The position numbers and the translations under genes were made by a program. A stretch of DNA of 5,216 bases from DATAFF01 sp036265615 (GTDB lineage Bacteria > Pseudomonadota > Alphaproteobacteria > Rhizobiales > Aestuariivirgaceae), in assembly GCA_036265615.1 (NCBI GenBank), contig DATAOT010000036.1, positions 1 to 5,216 on the forward strand, written 5' to 3'. Shown one piece after another: positions 1 to 5,209 of the stretch (position 1 is its first letter; the number at the start of each line of letters is the position of its first letter). Below the pieces are notes generated by a model. The model had not been told where the DNA came from. It was given only the letters and a program-made list of their open reading frames with translations, and searched no databases.

Positions 1-2084
1 CCGAGCGGCTGACCCTTGCCGCCGAAGCCGAGGCCGGCGCCAGGCGGGGCGAGGAGGCCGAAGCCCGCTCGGCCTGGGAGGCGGCGGTGCGCCACGCCGA
101 CCGGCTCGCGACCGAGATGCAGACGCTTGCTAAGGTTCTCAACATCCCCGAGACGGCGACGCCGATGCTCGTCGACAGCATGACGGTCGAGCCCGGATAT
201 GAGGCTGCCGTCGCGGCAGCGCTCGGCGATGATATCGAGGCGCCGGCAGATGAGACGGCGCCGGCTCATTGGCGGGCGCTCGCGCCCTTGTCGCCGGCGG
301 CTTTGCCGGGTGACGTCGAGCCGCTGTCGGACCGCGTTCGCGCCCCCGAGGCATTGTCGCGCCGGCTGTCCCACACCGGCGTGGTGCCGCGCCAGCAGGG
401 CGCCGCGCTGCAGCACCGGCTTGCGCCCGGCCAGCGCCTGGTGTCGCGCGACGGCGATCTGTGGCGGTGGGACGGTTTCACTGCCGCCGCCGATGCGCCG
501 ACCGCGGCGGCCCGCCGGCTTCGTGAGCGCAACCGCCTCGGGGCGCTGAACGAGGCGGTCGACGCCGCAAGGGCCGCGGCCGAACAGTGCCGGCTTGCCC
601 GCGACGCAACGCACGAGGCTGCCGAGCATGCGGCACGTGCGGAGCGCCAGCACCGCGACGGCTGGCGCGACGCCGGCCGGGCGCTGGAGGAGGCCCGCCG
701 CGCCATGGCCCGGCACGAGCGCGAGACCGCCGAGCGGCTGTCCGAGTCGAGCGCTCTCGACGAGGCGGGCCGCCGCGTCAGGCGCGAGATCGAGGAATCG
801 GAAGCAGCCTTTCTCGACGTCCTGGCCGAGATGGCCGCCCTGCCCGACATCGACGCCCTTGGCACATCCCATGATGAGCTGCGCGAGGCGCTCAAGGCCG
901 AACGCACCGCCCATGCGGCAGCCCGCGCCCATGCTGAAAGCATCGAGAGCGAGGTCCGCCGCCGCGAGCAGCGGCTGAACGCCATCGCCGCCGAGCGTGC
1001 GCAATGGGAGGAGCGCATCGACCGCGCCGACCGCCAGATCGAGGCGCTCGAAGCCCGCAGCGACCAGCTGCGCCGGGACATCGCCGCCTTGTCCGACGTG
1101 CCGCGCCGCATCGCCGAGCGTCGCCAGTCGCTGTTCGCCCTTGTCGCCGGCGCCGAGCAGGAGCTGGCGGTCAGCGGCGATGCCCTTGCCGCCGCCGAGA
1201 CGCGATTGCGCGCCCTCGACCGTGACCGGCGGGAAATCCAGGAGCGGCTTGCTGCTGCCCGCGAGGAGCAGGCCCGTCGCGGCGCCCGCCTCGAAGCGGC
1301 TGAGGAAAAGCGGCAATCGCTGGCACGGCGCATCGCGGAGGGTCCGGCCACGGCACCTGCCGAGCTGCCGCGGGTCCTGGATTTCAAGCCCGAGGAGACG
1401 CCGGAGGCCTCCGAGCTCGAGGCGCGCCTTTATGGCCTCAGGGATCAGCGGGAACGCCTGGGCGGCGTCAATCTCAGGGCCGAGGAGGAGGCCGAGACCG
1501 TCGAGCGCCAGCTCGACGGCATCGTCCGCGAGCGCGATGATGTGCTGCAGGCCGTGCACCGGCTGCGCCACGGCATCGCCAACCTCAACCGCGAGGGTCG
1601 CGAGCGTCTGCTCGGCGCCTTCGGCACGGTGAACGGCCATTTCGGGTCGCTGTTCACCACCCTGTTCGGCGGCGGCCGCGCCGAGTTGCAGCTGATCGAA
1701 TCGGAGGATCCGCTCGAGGCCGGTCTCGAGATCCTCGCCCATCCGCCCGGCAAGCGGCCGCAGGTGCTCTCGCTGCTCTCGGGCGGCGAGCAGGCCTTGA
1801 CGGCGCTCGCCCTGATCTTTGCCGTGTTCCTCACCCATCCTTCGCCGATCTGCGTTCTCGACGAGGTCGACGCCCCGCTCGACGACCATAATGTCGAGCG
1901 CTTCTGCAAGCTCCTGAACAGCATGCTGCAGCGCTCCGAAACGCGCTTCCTGATCATCACCCATCACCCCATCACCATGGCCCGCATGCACCGTCTGTTC
2001 GGGGTGACCATGATGGAGCGCGGCGTGAGCCAGCTGGTCTCGGTCGATCTCCAGACCGCCGAGGGCCTGCGCGAGGCCAGCTGA
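1..2084 (+). CDS. smc: Chromosome segregation protein SMC, C-terminal part (5' end outside window)
   Basis: SMC is a DNA-organising ATPase that dimerises through its hinge and closes its ATPase heads around DNA with ScpA/ScpB-type partners. The frame is open from base 3 with no stop, so the gene begins upstream; 693 codons are visible, about 60% of a usual 1,150-residue SMC. In order: the end of the N-terminal coil (3-160), a compact hinge (about 165-491, with VEPGYEAAVAAALGDD and GDLWRWDGF), a long Ala/Arg/Glu-rich returning coil (about 500-1560), and the C-terminal head. The head has the GGVNLRAEEE motif near 1461, the ABC signature LSGGEQ at 1776-1793, Walker B with catalytic Glu in ICVLDEVD at 1848-1871, a D-loop (APLDD), and the switch histidine in ITHH at 1956-1967. 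It ends with GVTMMERGVSQLVSVDL, typical of bacterial SMC. The Walker A half is not visible. No frameshift is seen. Identification is firm from the signature motifs; the GTG at 87 is internal, not a start. Confidence 0.97.
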   Translation, partial: ERLTLAAEAEAGARRGEEAEARSAWEAAVRHADRLATEMQTLAKVLNIPETATPMLVDSMTVEPGYEAAVAAALGDDIEAPADETAPAHWRALAPLSPAALPGDVEPLSDRVRAPEALSRRLSHTGVVPRQQGAALQHRLAPGQRLVSRDGDLWRWDGFTAAADAPTAAARRLRERNRLGALNEAVDAARAAAEQCRLARDATHEAAEHAARAERQHRDGWRDAGRALEEARRAMARHERETAERLSESSALDEAGRRVRREIEESEAAFLDVLAEMAALPDIDALGTSHDELREALKAERTAHAAARAHAESIESEVRRREQRLNAIAAERAQWEERIDRADRQIEALEARSDQLRRDIAALSDVPRRIAERRQSLFALVAGAEQELAVSGDALAAAETRLRALDRDRREIQERLAAAREEQARRGARLEAAEEKRQSLARRIAEGPATAPAELPRVLDFKPEETPEASELEARLYGLRDQRERLGGVNLRAEEEAETVERQLDGIVRERDDVLQAVHRLRHGIANLNREGRERLLGAFGTVNGHFGSLFTTLFGGGRAELQLIESEDPLEAGLEILAHPPGKRPQVLSLLSGGEQALTALALIFAVFLTHPSPICVLDEVDAPLDDHNVERFCKLLNSMLQRSETRFLIITHHPITMARMHRLFGVTMMERGVSQLVSVDLQTAEGLREAS

Positions 2085-2090
2085 AGGCCG

Positions 2091-2160
2091 TAGGCAATAG
2101 GCAATAGGCAGTGAGCTGTGCTCTTGCCTACTGCTCACTGCCTACTGCCTAATGCCTCCT
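2091..2160. repeat. Palindromic array of ten 7-mers downstream of smc
   Basis: Seventy bases divide exactly into ten 7-base units in one register. Three are TAGGCAA/TAGGCAA/TAGGCAG; then come TGAGCTG and TGCTCTT; then five units beginning GC: GCCTACT, GCTCACT, GCCTACT, GCCTAAT, GCCTCCT. The left arm 2092-2116 and the right arm 2133-2157 are reverse complements over 25 positions with two mismatches, leaving a 16-base loop. The odd unit TGAGC on the left is matched by GCTCA at the mirrored place on the right. There is no T-tract after the stem, so it is not a standard intrinsic terminator, although a stem this long just after the smc stop could protect or end the transcript. Intergenic heptamer-type repeats are familiar in alphaproteobacterial genomes; membership of a dispersed family is my inference. 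Confidence 0.8.
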
Positions 2161-2168
2161 CGCAGACA

Positions 2169-2199
2169 ATTGACACGGCCGCCGACGCGCCACTATGGT
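2169..2199 (+). promoter_or_regulatory. Predicted sigma-70-type promoter of the Fo operon
   Basis: A perfect -35 hexamer TTGACA lies at 2170-2175 and a -10-like TATGGT at 2194-2199, separated by 18 bases. In the alphaproteobacterial style it can also be read as TTGAC followed by CTATGG. It sits in the only sizeable gap before the operon, just after the 7-mer repeat. Transcription would start near 2206, giving a leader of about 88 bases before atpI. The leader contains a possible 5-bp stem, GGCCG 2254-2258 with CGGCC 2271-2275, shortly upstream of the ribosome-binding site. Four of six bases match in the -10, so the call is good but not certain. Confidence 0.6.
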
Positions 2200-2282
2200 G
2201 CGCCCGGCTCGAGGGGCGGCGGCAACAGCCCGCGAGACGGTGTTTGCTTGACAGGCCGGGCCGGGTGTCGCGGCCAATCTTT

Positions 2283-2287
2283 GGGGA
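2283..2287 (+). promoter_or_regulatory. Ribosome-binding site of atpI
   Basis: GGGGA lies 6 bases before the ATG at 2294. It supports this start over the later in-frame start codons, which would remove part of the conserved N-terminal region. Confidence 0.6.
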
Positions 2288-2293
2288 CCAGCC

Positions 2294-2692
2294 ATGACGC
2301 CTCAGGACAGGTCGCGGCGGGGCGCTGCCGGCGGTTCGGACGCCGAGAGGCTCTCGAAGCGGCTGCGTGATCTCTCGGCACGAATTTCTGCCGAGAGCGC
2401 CGAGCAGGCGCCCCCGCAGGCTCCGGCTAGCGGCGATCAAGGCAGCCGCTACGGCATGGCCTTCCGTCTCGCATCGGAATTCGTGGCCGCCGTCCTGGTG
2501 GGCGCTGGCCTCGGCTGGTTGCTGGACCGGCTTGCCGGAACGTCGCCTTTCGGGCTCATTATTCTCCTGCTTCTCGGCTTCGGCGCCGGGATCCTGAACA
2601 TGGCACGGGCTTCGCAGCGCATGGCGAACAGCGAGGCAGCTTCGAACGCGGCGGCAAGCCCGCCGCTTGACGAGGACGATGACGAGGACTGA
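2294..2692 (+). CDS. atpI: ATP synthase protein I (AtpI/AtpZ family), Fo assembly-associated membrane protein
   Basis: AtpI proteins are small two-helix membrane proteins encoded first in many atp operons. They are not part of the finished enzyme; in some bacteria they help assemble the c-ring or supply Mg2+, and that role is inferred here. The 132-residue product has a charged cytoplasmic N-terminus with a short Arg/Glu helix (about 16-37), a Pro/Ala/Gln linker (39-48), and two hydrophobic segments at about 57-79 and 85-104. The family pattern is visible: small residues and glycines in the first helix, LLDRLAGTSPFG at the turn, and a Gly-rich second helix ending in NMARA. The C-terminus is strongly acidic (DEDDDED). 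Position as the first gene before atpB agrees with the call. The start at 2294 has a GGGGA ribosome-binding site at 6 bases. The codons of the acidic tail also contain the GAGGA that probably serves atpB. Confidence 0.92.
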   Translation: MTPQDRSRRGAAGGSDAERLSKRLRDLSARISAESAEQAPPQAPASGDQGSRYGMAFRLASEFVAAVLVGAGLGWLLDRLAGTSPFGLIILLLLGFGAGILNMARASQRMANSEAASNAAASPPLDEDDDED

Positions 2693-2697
2693 CTGCG

Positions 2698-3447
2698 ATG
2701 ACCGATCCCCTTCATCAATTCCAGATCCACGTTCTTGCGCCGCTGTTCAGGATCGGCAGCATCCAGTTCAACTTTACCAATGCCGCCTTCTTCATGCTGC
2801 TGATCGTCGCGGTCGTCTGCGCGGTGCTTTATGCCGCCGTCGCCAGGGCCGAGCTCGTGCCCTCGCGCCTCCAGTCCGTGGGCGAGGTCTGGTACGAATT
2901 CGTCCACAACATGGTGCGCCAGGTGATGGGCGAGGACGGGATGAAGTTCTTCCCCCTGGTGTTCACCATCTTCTCCTTCGTGCTCGTCGCCAACATGCTT
3001 GGCCTGTTCCCCTATTTCTTCACCGTGACGAGCCATGTGATCGTCACTGCCGCGCTTGCCGTGTTCATCATCCTGCTCGTCATCGCTGTCGGCCTGATGC
3101 GCCATGGCCTCGGCTGGTTCCGCCTCTTCGCGCCCCGTGGCGTGCCGCTCGTCATCCTGCCCTTCATCTCGGCCATCGAGGTCATCTCGTTCCTGTCGCG
3201 CCCCGTCAGCCTGGGGCTGCGGTTGTTCGGCAACATGCTGGCCGGCCACATCGTGATCAAGGTCTTTGCCGGCTTCGTGGTGTCGCTGTCGGCGCTCGGC
3301 ATCACCGGCATTCTCGGCTCCATCTTTCCCCTGGGCATGGCCGTCGGCCTGACCGCGCTCGAATGTCTCGTGGCGTTCCTGCAGGCCTTCGTCTTCGCCA
3401 TCCTCACCTGCGTCTATCTCAACGACGCGTTGCACCCCGGTCACTAG
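2698..3447 (+). CDS. atpB: F1Fo ATP synthase subunit a
   Basis: Subunit a forms the two proton half-channels beside the c-ring in the inner membrane. The product has 249 residues, normal for alphaproteobacteria. It is strongly hydrophobic, with membrane segments at roughly 28-50, 86-108, 112-134, 148-166, 170-195 and 205-240. The key motif SLGLRLFGNMLAGH is at 171-184, and its Arg175 corresponds to the essential Arg210 of E. coli, which exchanges protons with the c-subunit carboxylate. Glu161 in the preceding helix and Glu222 near the C-terminal helix are the polar residues expected near the channels. PFISAIEVISFLSRPVSLG is the usual context for the Arg motif. The gene starts 5 bases after the atpI stop. 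A GAGGA lies 9 bases upstream, inside the atpI tail, so the two genes are probably translationally linked. Nothing is truncated. Confidence 0.97.
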   Translation: MTDPLHQFQIHVLAPLFRIGSIQFNFTNAAFFMLLIVAVVCAVLYAAVARAELVPSRLQSVGEVWYEFVHNMVRQVMGEDGMKFFPLVFTIFSFVLVANMLGLFPYFFTVTSHVIVTAALAVFIILLVIAVGLMRHGLGWFRLFAPRGVPLVILPFISAIEVISFLSRPVSLGLRLFGNMLAGHIVIKVFAGFVVSLSALGITGILGSIFPLGMAVGLTALECLVAFLQAFVFAILTCVYLNDALHPGH

Positions 3448-3450
3448 ACC

Positions 3451-3465
3451 ATGAAGGAGATCTGA
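3451..3465 (+). other. Four-codon reading frame (MKEI) spanning the atpE ribosome-binding site
   Basis: Between the atpB stop (TAG 3445-3447) and the atpE ATG (3467) there is a complete tiny frame, ATG AAG GAG ATC TGA. Its second and third codons are the atpE Shine-Dalgarno sequence, and its stop lies one base before the atpE start. It could act as a relay for ribosomes that finish atpB, or be chance: an ATG before AAGGAG needs only one fitting triplet. No Shine-Dalgarno sequence of its own is visible. Confidence 0.25.
3454..3459 (+). promoter_or_regulatory. Strong ribosome-binding site of atpE
   Basis: AAGGAG, a full anti-Shine-Dalgarno match, lies 7 bases before the atpE ATG. It is the best ribosome-binding site in the operon, which fits the need for many c subunits per enzyme against one a, one b and one b'. 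Confidence 0.85.
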
Positions 3466-3466
3466 A

Positions 3467-3691
3467 ATGGAAGCAGATGCGGCGAAACTGATCGGCGCGG
3501 GCATTGCGTGTATCGGCATGGGCGGCGCCGGCATCGGCGTCGGCCTCATCTTCGGCAATTTTCTCACCGGTGCCCTGCGCAATCCCTCAGCCGCGCCGGC
3601 TCAGTTCACCAATGCCCTGATCGGCGCGGCGCTGGCCGAAGGCTTGGGCATTTTCTCGCTTGTCATCGCGCTGCTGCTGCTGTTCACCTGA
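3467..3691 (+). CDS. atpE: F1Fo ATP synthase subunit c (proteolipid, c-ring)
   Basis: Subunit c forms the rotating ring that carries protons across the membrane. The product has 74 residues, the normal length, and is a helical hairpin: helix 1 about 8-34, a polar loop with Arg38-Asn39-Pro40 that contacts the central stalk, and helix 2 about 47-73. Helix 1 holds the glycine-packing motif GMGGAGIGVG (17-26), which lets helices pack tightly in the ring. The proton-binding carboxylate is Glu58 in ALAEGLGIF, the usual Glu where E. coli has Asp61. I see no polar Na+-ligand set around it, so proton coupling is inferred. The gene has a strong AAGGAG ribosome-binding site. It lies 19 bases after atpB and 6 bases before b'. 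Confidence 0.98.
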   Translation: MEADAAKLIGAGIACIGMGGAGIGVGLIFGNFLTGALRNPSAAPAQFTNALIGAALAEGLGIFSLVIALLLLFT

Positions 3692-3697
3692 GCGGCG

Positions 3698-4291
3698 ATG
3701 GCCACCACCGAGACACCGGCTCGAACGCCGACCGCCCCTGCGCCCGCCGAAACCCCCGCCGCGACCCACCAGTCCACCGCGGCCGAAGGCGGTCACGGCC
3801 TGCCGCAGCTCGATCCGAGCCACTATCCCTCGCAGCTTCTGTGGCTCGCGATCAGCTTCGGCCTGCTGTATCTCCTGCTGTCCCGCCTGCTGCTGCCCAT
3901 GGTCGAGAGCGCCCTGGCGCGGCGGCGCCATCAGATCCATGCCGATCTCGCCGGTGCGCGTGAGCTGCAGAAGCAGTCGCAGGACGTGGCGGCGGCCTAT
4001 GAGGCAGCGCTTGCGGAGGCGCGCGGCCAGGCGTCCGGCATCGCCGCCGACATGCGCGACAAGCTCAACGGCGAGGTCGATGCCGAGCGCAACCGGGTCG
4101 ATGCCGAGGTTGCGGGGCGGATCGCCGCCGCCGAGGCGGAGATCGAAAGCACCCGCCGCAAGGCGTTGGGCGAGGTCGAGGCCATCACCACCGGCATTGT
4201 CGGCGACATCGTCAGCCGGCTGATCGGCAGGACGCCGGCACCCGACGAGGTCAGGGCGGCAATCGTCGCGCAAAGAGAGGAAGGCCGCTGA
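3698..4291 (+). CDS. atpF2: F1Fo ATP synthase subunit b' (peripheral stalk)
   Basis: The b' subunit pairs with b to form the peripheral stalk that keeps F1 from turning with the rotor. Other names in use are atpX and atpG. The product has 197 residues: a Pro/Ala/Thr-rich N-terminal extension (1-35), one membrane helix (about 46-67, QLLWLAISFGLLYLLLSRLL), then a long charged helix rich in Ala, Glu and Arg (about 70-180) forming the stalk coiled coil. The DPSHYPSQLLWL entry into the helix is typical of alphaproteobacterial b'. It follows atpE by 6 bases and has no clear Shine-Dalgarno sequence (only GAGCGG), so translation probably depends on ribosomes finishing atpE. Its TGA overlaps the ATG of b by one base. 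The upstream copy with the longer N-terminus is b', and the shorter copy downstream is b, as in related operons. The exact start is slightly uncertain because the extension is low-complexity. Confidence 0.93.
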   Translation: MATTETPARTPTAPAPAETPAATHQSTAAEGGHGLPQLDPSHYPSQLLWLAISFGLLYLLLSRLLLPMVESALARRRHQIHADLAGARELQKQSQDVAAAYEAALAEARGQASGIAADMRDKLNGEVDAERNRVDAEVAGRIAAAEAEIESTRRKALGEVEAITTGIVGDIVSRLIGRTPAPDEVRAAIVAQREEGR

Positions 4292-4293
4292 TG
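4277..4293 (+). promoter_or_regulatory. Ribosome-binding site and TGATG stop/start overlap coupling b' to b
   Basis: GAGGAAGG (4277-4284) lies 6 bases before the atpF ATG (4291-4293). The ATG shares its A with the b' stop TGA (4289-4291). This arrangement usually gives termination-reinitiation coupling and would help keep b and b' equal, as a heterodimer requires. Confidence 0.75.
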
Positions 4294-4770
4294 GACGCCA
4301 CCTTCTGGGCCCTGGTCGCGCTTCTCCTGTTTGTCGCCATCGTCTTCCGCGCCAAGCTGCCGCGGGCCATCACTGACAAGCTCGACCACCGCGCCGAACG
4401 GATCCGCAAGGATCTCGACGAGGCACGCCGGCTGCGCGAGGAGGCGCAGGCGCTGCTCGCCGAATATGAATCGAAGCGCCGCGCCGCCGGCAAGGAGGCC
4501 GAGGACATCATCCGCCGCGCCCGCGCCGATGCCGAGACCTTTGCCGCCGACACCCGACAGAAGCTGGCCGAGATGGTGGAGCGCCGCACCCGCATGGCCA
4601 ACAACCGGATCTCCCAGGCCGAAGCGCAGGCCGTCAAGGATGTCCGCGCCGCCGCCACCGACCTCGCCATCGCCGCCGCCGAGCGGATCATCGCTGCCGA
4701 ATCCAAGGGCGAGCAGGCAGCCAGGCTGATCGAGAGCTCGATCGGCGGCCTCAAGTCGAGATTGAATTGA
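4291..4770 (+). CDS. atpF: F1Fo ATP synthase subunit b (peripheral stalk)
   Basis: Subunit b is the second half of the b'/b peripheral stalk, joining subunit a in the membrane to the delta subunit on top of F1. The product has 159 residues: a short N-terminus, one membrane helix (about 4-20, TFWALVALLLFVAIVF), a basic boundary (Arg20, Lys22, Arg25), and an almost unbroken charged helix to the end. The tether and dimerisation stretch is about 25-125, with heptad-like Ala/Leu spacing (IRKDLDEARRLREEAQALL). The end, with ATDLAIAAAERII (122-134), matches the delta-binding part of the family. The length is usual for alphaproteobacterial b. It starts inside the b' stop codon and has a good ribosome-binding site. 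It is the last Fo gene here: no delta, alpha, gamma, beta or epsilon gene follows, as expected for a separate F1 operon. Confidence 0.95.
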   Translation: MDATFWALVALLLFVAIVFRAKLPRAITDKLDHRAERIRKDLDEARRLREEAQALLAEYESKRRAAGKEAEDIIRRARADAETFAADTRQKLAEMVERRTRMANNRISQAEAQAVKDVRAAATDLAIAAAERIIAAESKGEQAARLIESSIGGLKSRLN

Positions 4771-4777
4771 ACCCGAC

Positions 4778-4800
4778 CGCCCGCAAGGGCGTTGATGCCC
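4778..4800 (+). other. Two mutually exclusive small hairpins between atpF and the DHFR-like gene
   Basis: CGCCC (4778-4782) and GGGCG (4787-4791) form a perfect 5-bp stem closed by GCAA, a GNRA-type loop. The same GGGC (4787-4790) can instead pair with GCCC (4797-4800) across six bases. No T-tract follows, so this is not an intrinsic terminator and read-through into the next gene is likely. It could slow or process the transcript, or affect initiation of the next gene; that is inference, and short GC stems arise by chance in DNA this rich in G and C. Confidence 0.3.
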
Positions 4801-4804
4801 GAGC

Positions 4805-5209
4805 ATGAGCGACGTCAGAAGCATCTGCGCCATCGGCCAGCGTGGCCAGCTCGGCCTCAAGGGCCGCATGCCCTGGGAAGGCCGCACCGAGCGAGCCTTT
4901 GTCGAGGATGTCGAGCGCTTCTTCGAGCTGACCCGCGGCCATGTCCTGATCGCCGGCCCGACCACTGCCAATTCGGTGCCCGACTGGGCGCGCGCCGAGC
5001 GCACCGTGGTGATCATCCGCTCGAGCGAGCCGCCGCAGACGGTGCTCGCCCGCTACCCCGACCGTGTCGTCTTTGTCGGCGGCGGCCCGCCGGTATGGAA
5101 CGCCTACGCCCCCTATATCCGCCATTGGGACATCACCCGCCTGCCCTATGACGGCGACGCCGACCGCTGGTTCGATCCCGCCTGGCTGGTCGGCCAAGAC
5201 CGGCACTAG
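4805..5209 (+). CDS. Short dihydrofolate-reductase-fold protein (folA-like)
   Basis: DHFR reduces dihydrofolate to tetrahydrofolate with NADPH. This 134-residue product aligns by eye with E. coli FolA (159 aa) along most of its length. First strand: ICAIGQRGQLGL, then GRMPW (20-24) for the NAMPW loop. Asp35 in EDVERFF corresponds to catalytic Asp27, with about six extra residues before it. VLIAGPTT (48-54) stands for VIMGRHT, with Pro in place of the NADPH-binding Arg. Arg66 matches Arg57, which binds the folate tail. VFVGGG (89-94) is the glycine NADPH loop, and WDITRLP (108-114) matches LYLTHI. About 14 residues before VGGG are missing (the SVDEAIAA helix), as are most of the C-terminal strands. 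The ATG at 4805 is the first possible start, since a TGA lies in frame at 4793; AAGGG (4785-4789) is rather far at 15 bases. The fold is likely. The activity is unproven, and it need not be the housekeeping folA. Confidence 0.72.
   Translation: MSDVRSICAIGQRGQLGLKGRMPWEGRTERAFVEDVERFFELTRGHVLIAGPTTANSVPDWARAERTVVIIRSSEPPQTVLARYPDRVVFVGGGPPVWNAYAPYIRHWDITRLPYDGDADRWFDPAWLVGQDRH

Noticed and set aside
266..1387. Long open frame on the - strand (373 codons) opposite smc
   Set aside because: The product is a Ser/Arg/Ala-rich string with no domain pattern, directly antisense to a clearly real gene. GC-rich third positions keep antisense frames open.
2091..2160. The 7-mer array considered as a CRISPR array or an intrinsic terminator
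   Set aside because: The units are 7 bases with no spacers, so not CRISPR. The stem is not followed by a T-tract, so not a standard terminator.
2248..2280. Second TTGACA (2248-2253) considered as a separate promoter
   Set aside because: No acceptable -10 lies 16-19 bases downstream (the region reads CGGCCA); only a weak CAATCT at 21 bases. Mentioned only as part of the leader.
2152..2370. 72-codon + frame across the smc-atpI spacer
   Set aside because: It begins inside the repeat, runs through the promoter and out of frame into atpI, and has no ribosome-binding site.
2667..3491. Open + frame of 274 codons overlapping atpB
   Set aside because: It runs out of frame through atpB, whose product is unmistakable; this one is Arg/His/Pro-rich without structure.
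2449..3582. Long open frame on the - strand (377 codons) opposite atpI/atpB
   Set aside because: Its His/Asp/Glu/Gly-rich sequence is the antisense image of membrane-helix codons in atpB, with no recognisable motif and no start signal.
3997..5016. Open frame on the - strand (339 codons) opposite b', b and the DHFR-like gene
   Set aside because: It crosses three genes antisense and its composition is low-complexity Gly/Leu/Ser/Arg; explained as a shadow.
4795..5151. ATG at 4795, nearer to AAGGG, opening another frame over the DHFR-like gene
   Set aside because: The product is Arg/Pro/His-rich with no family features, while the 4805 frame gives a clear DHFR-type pattern.
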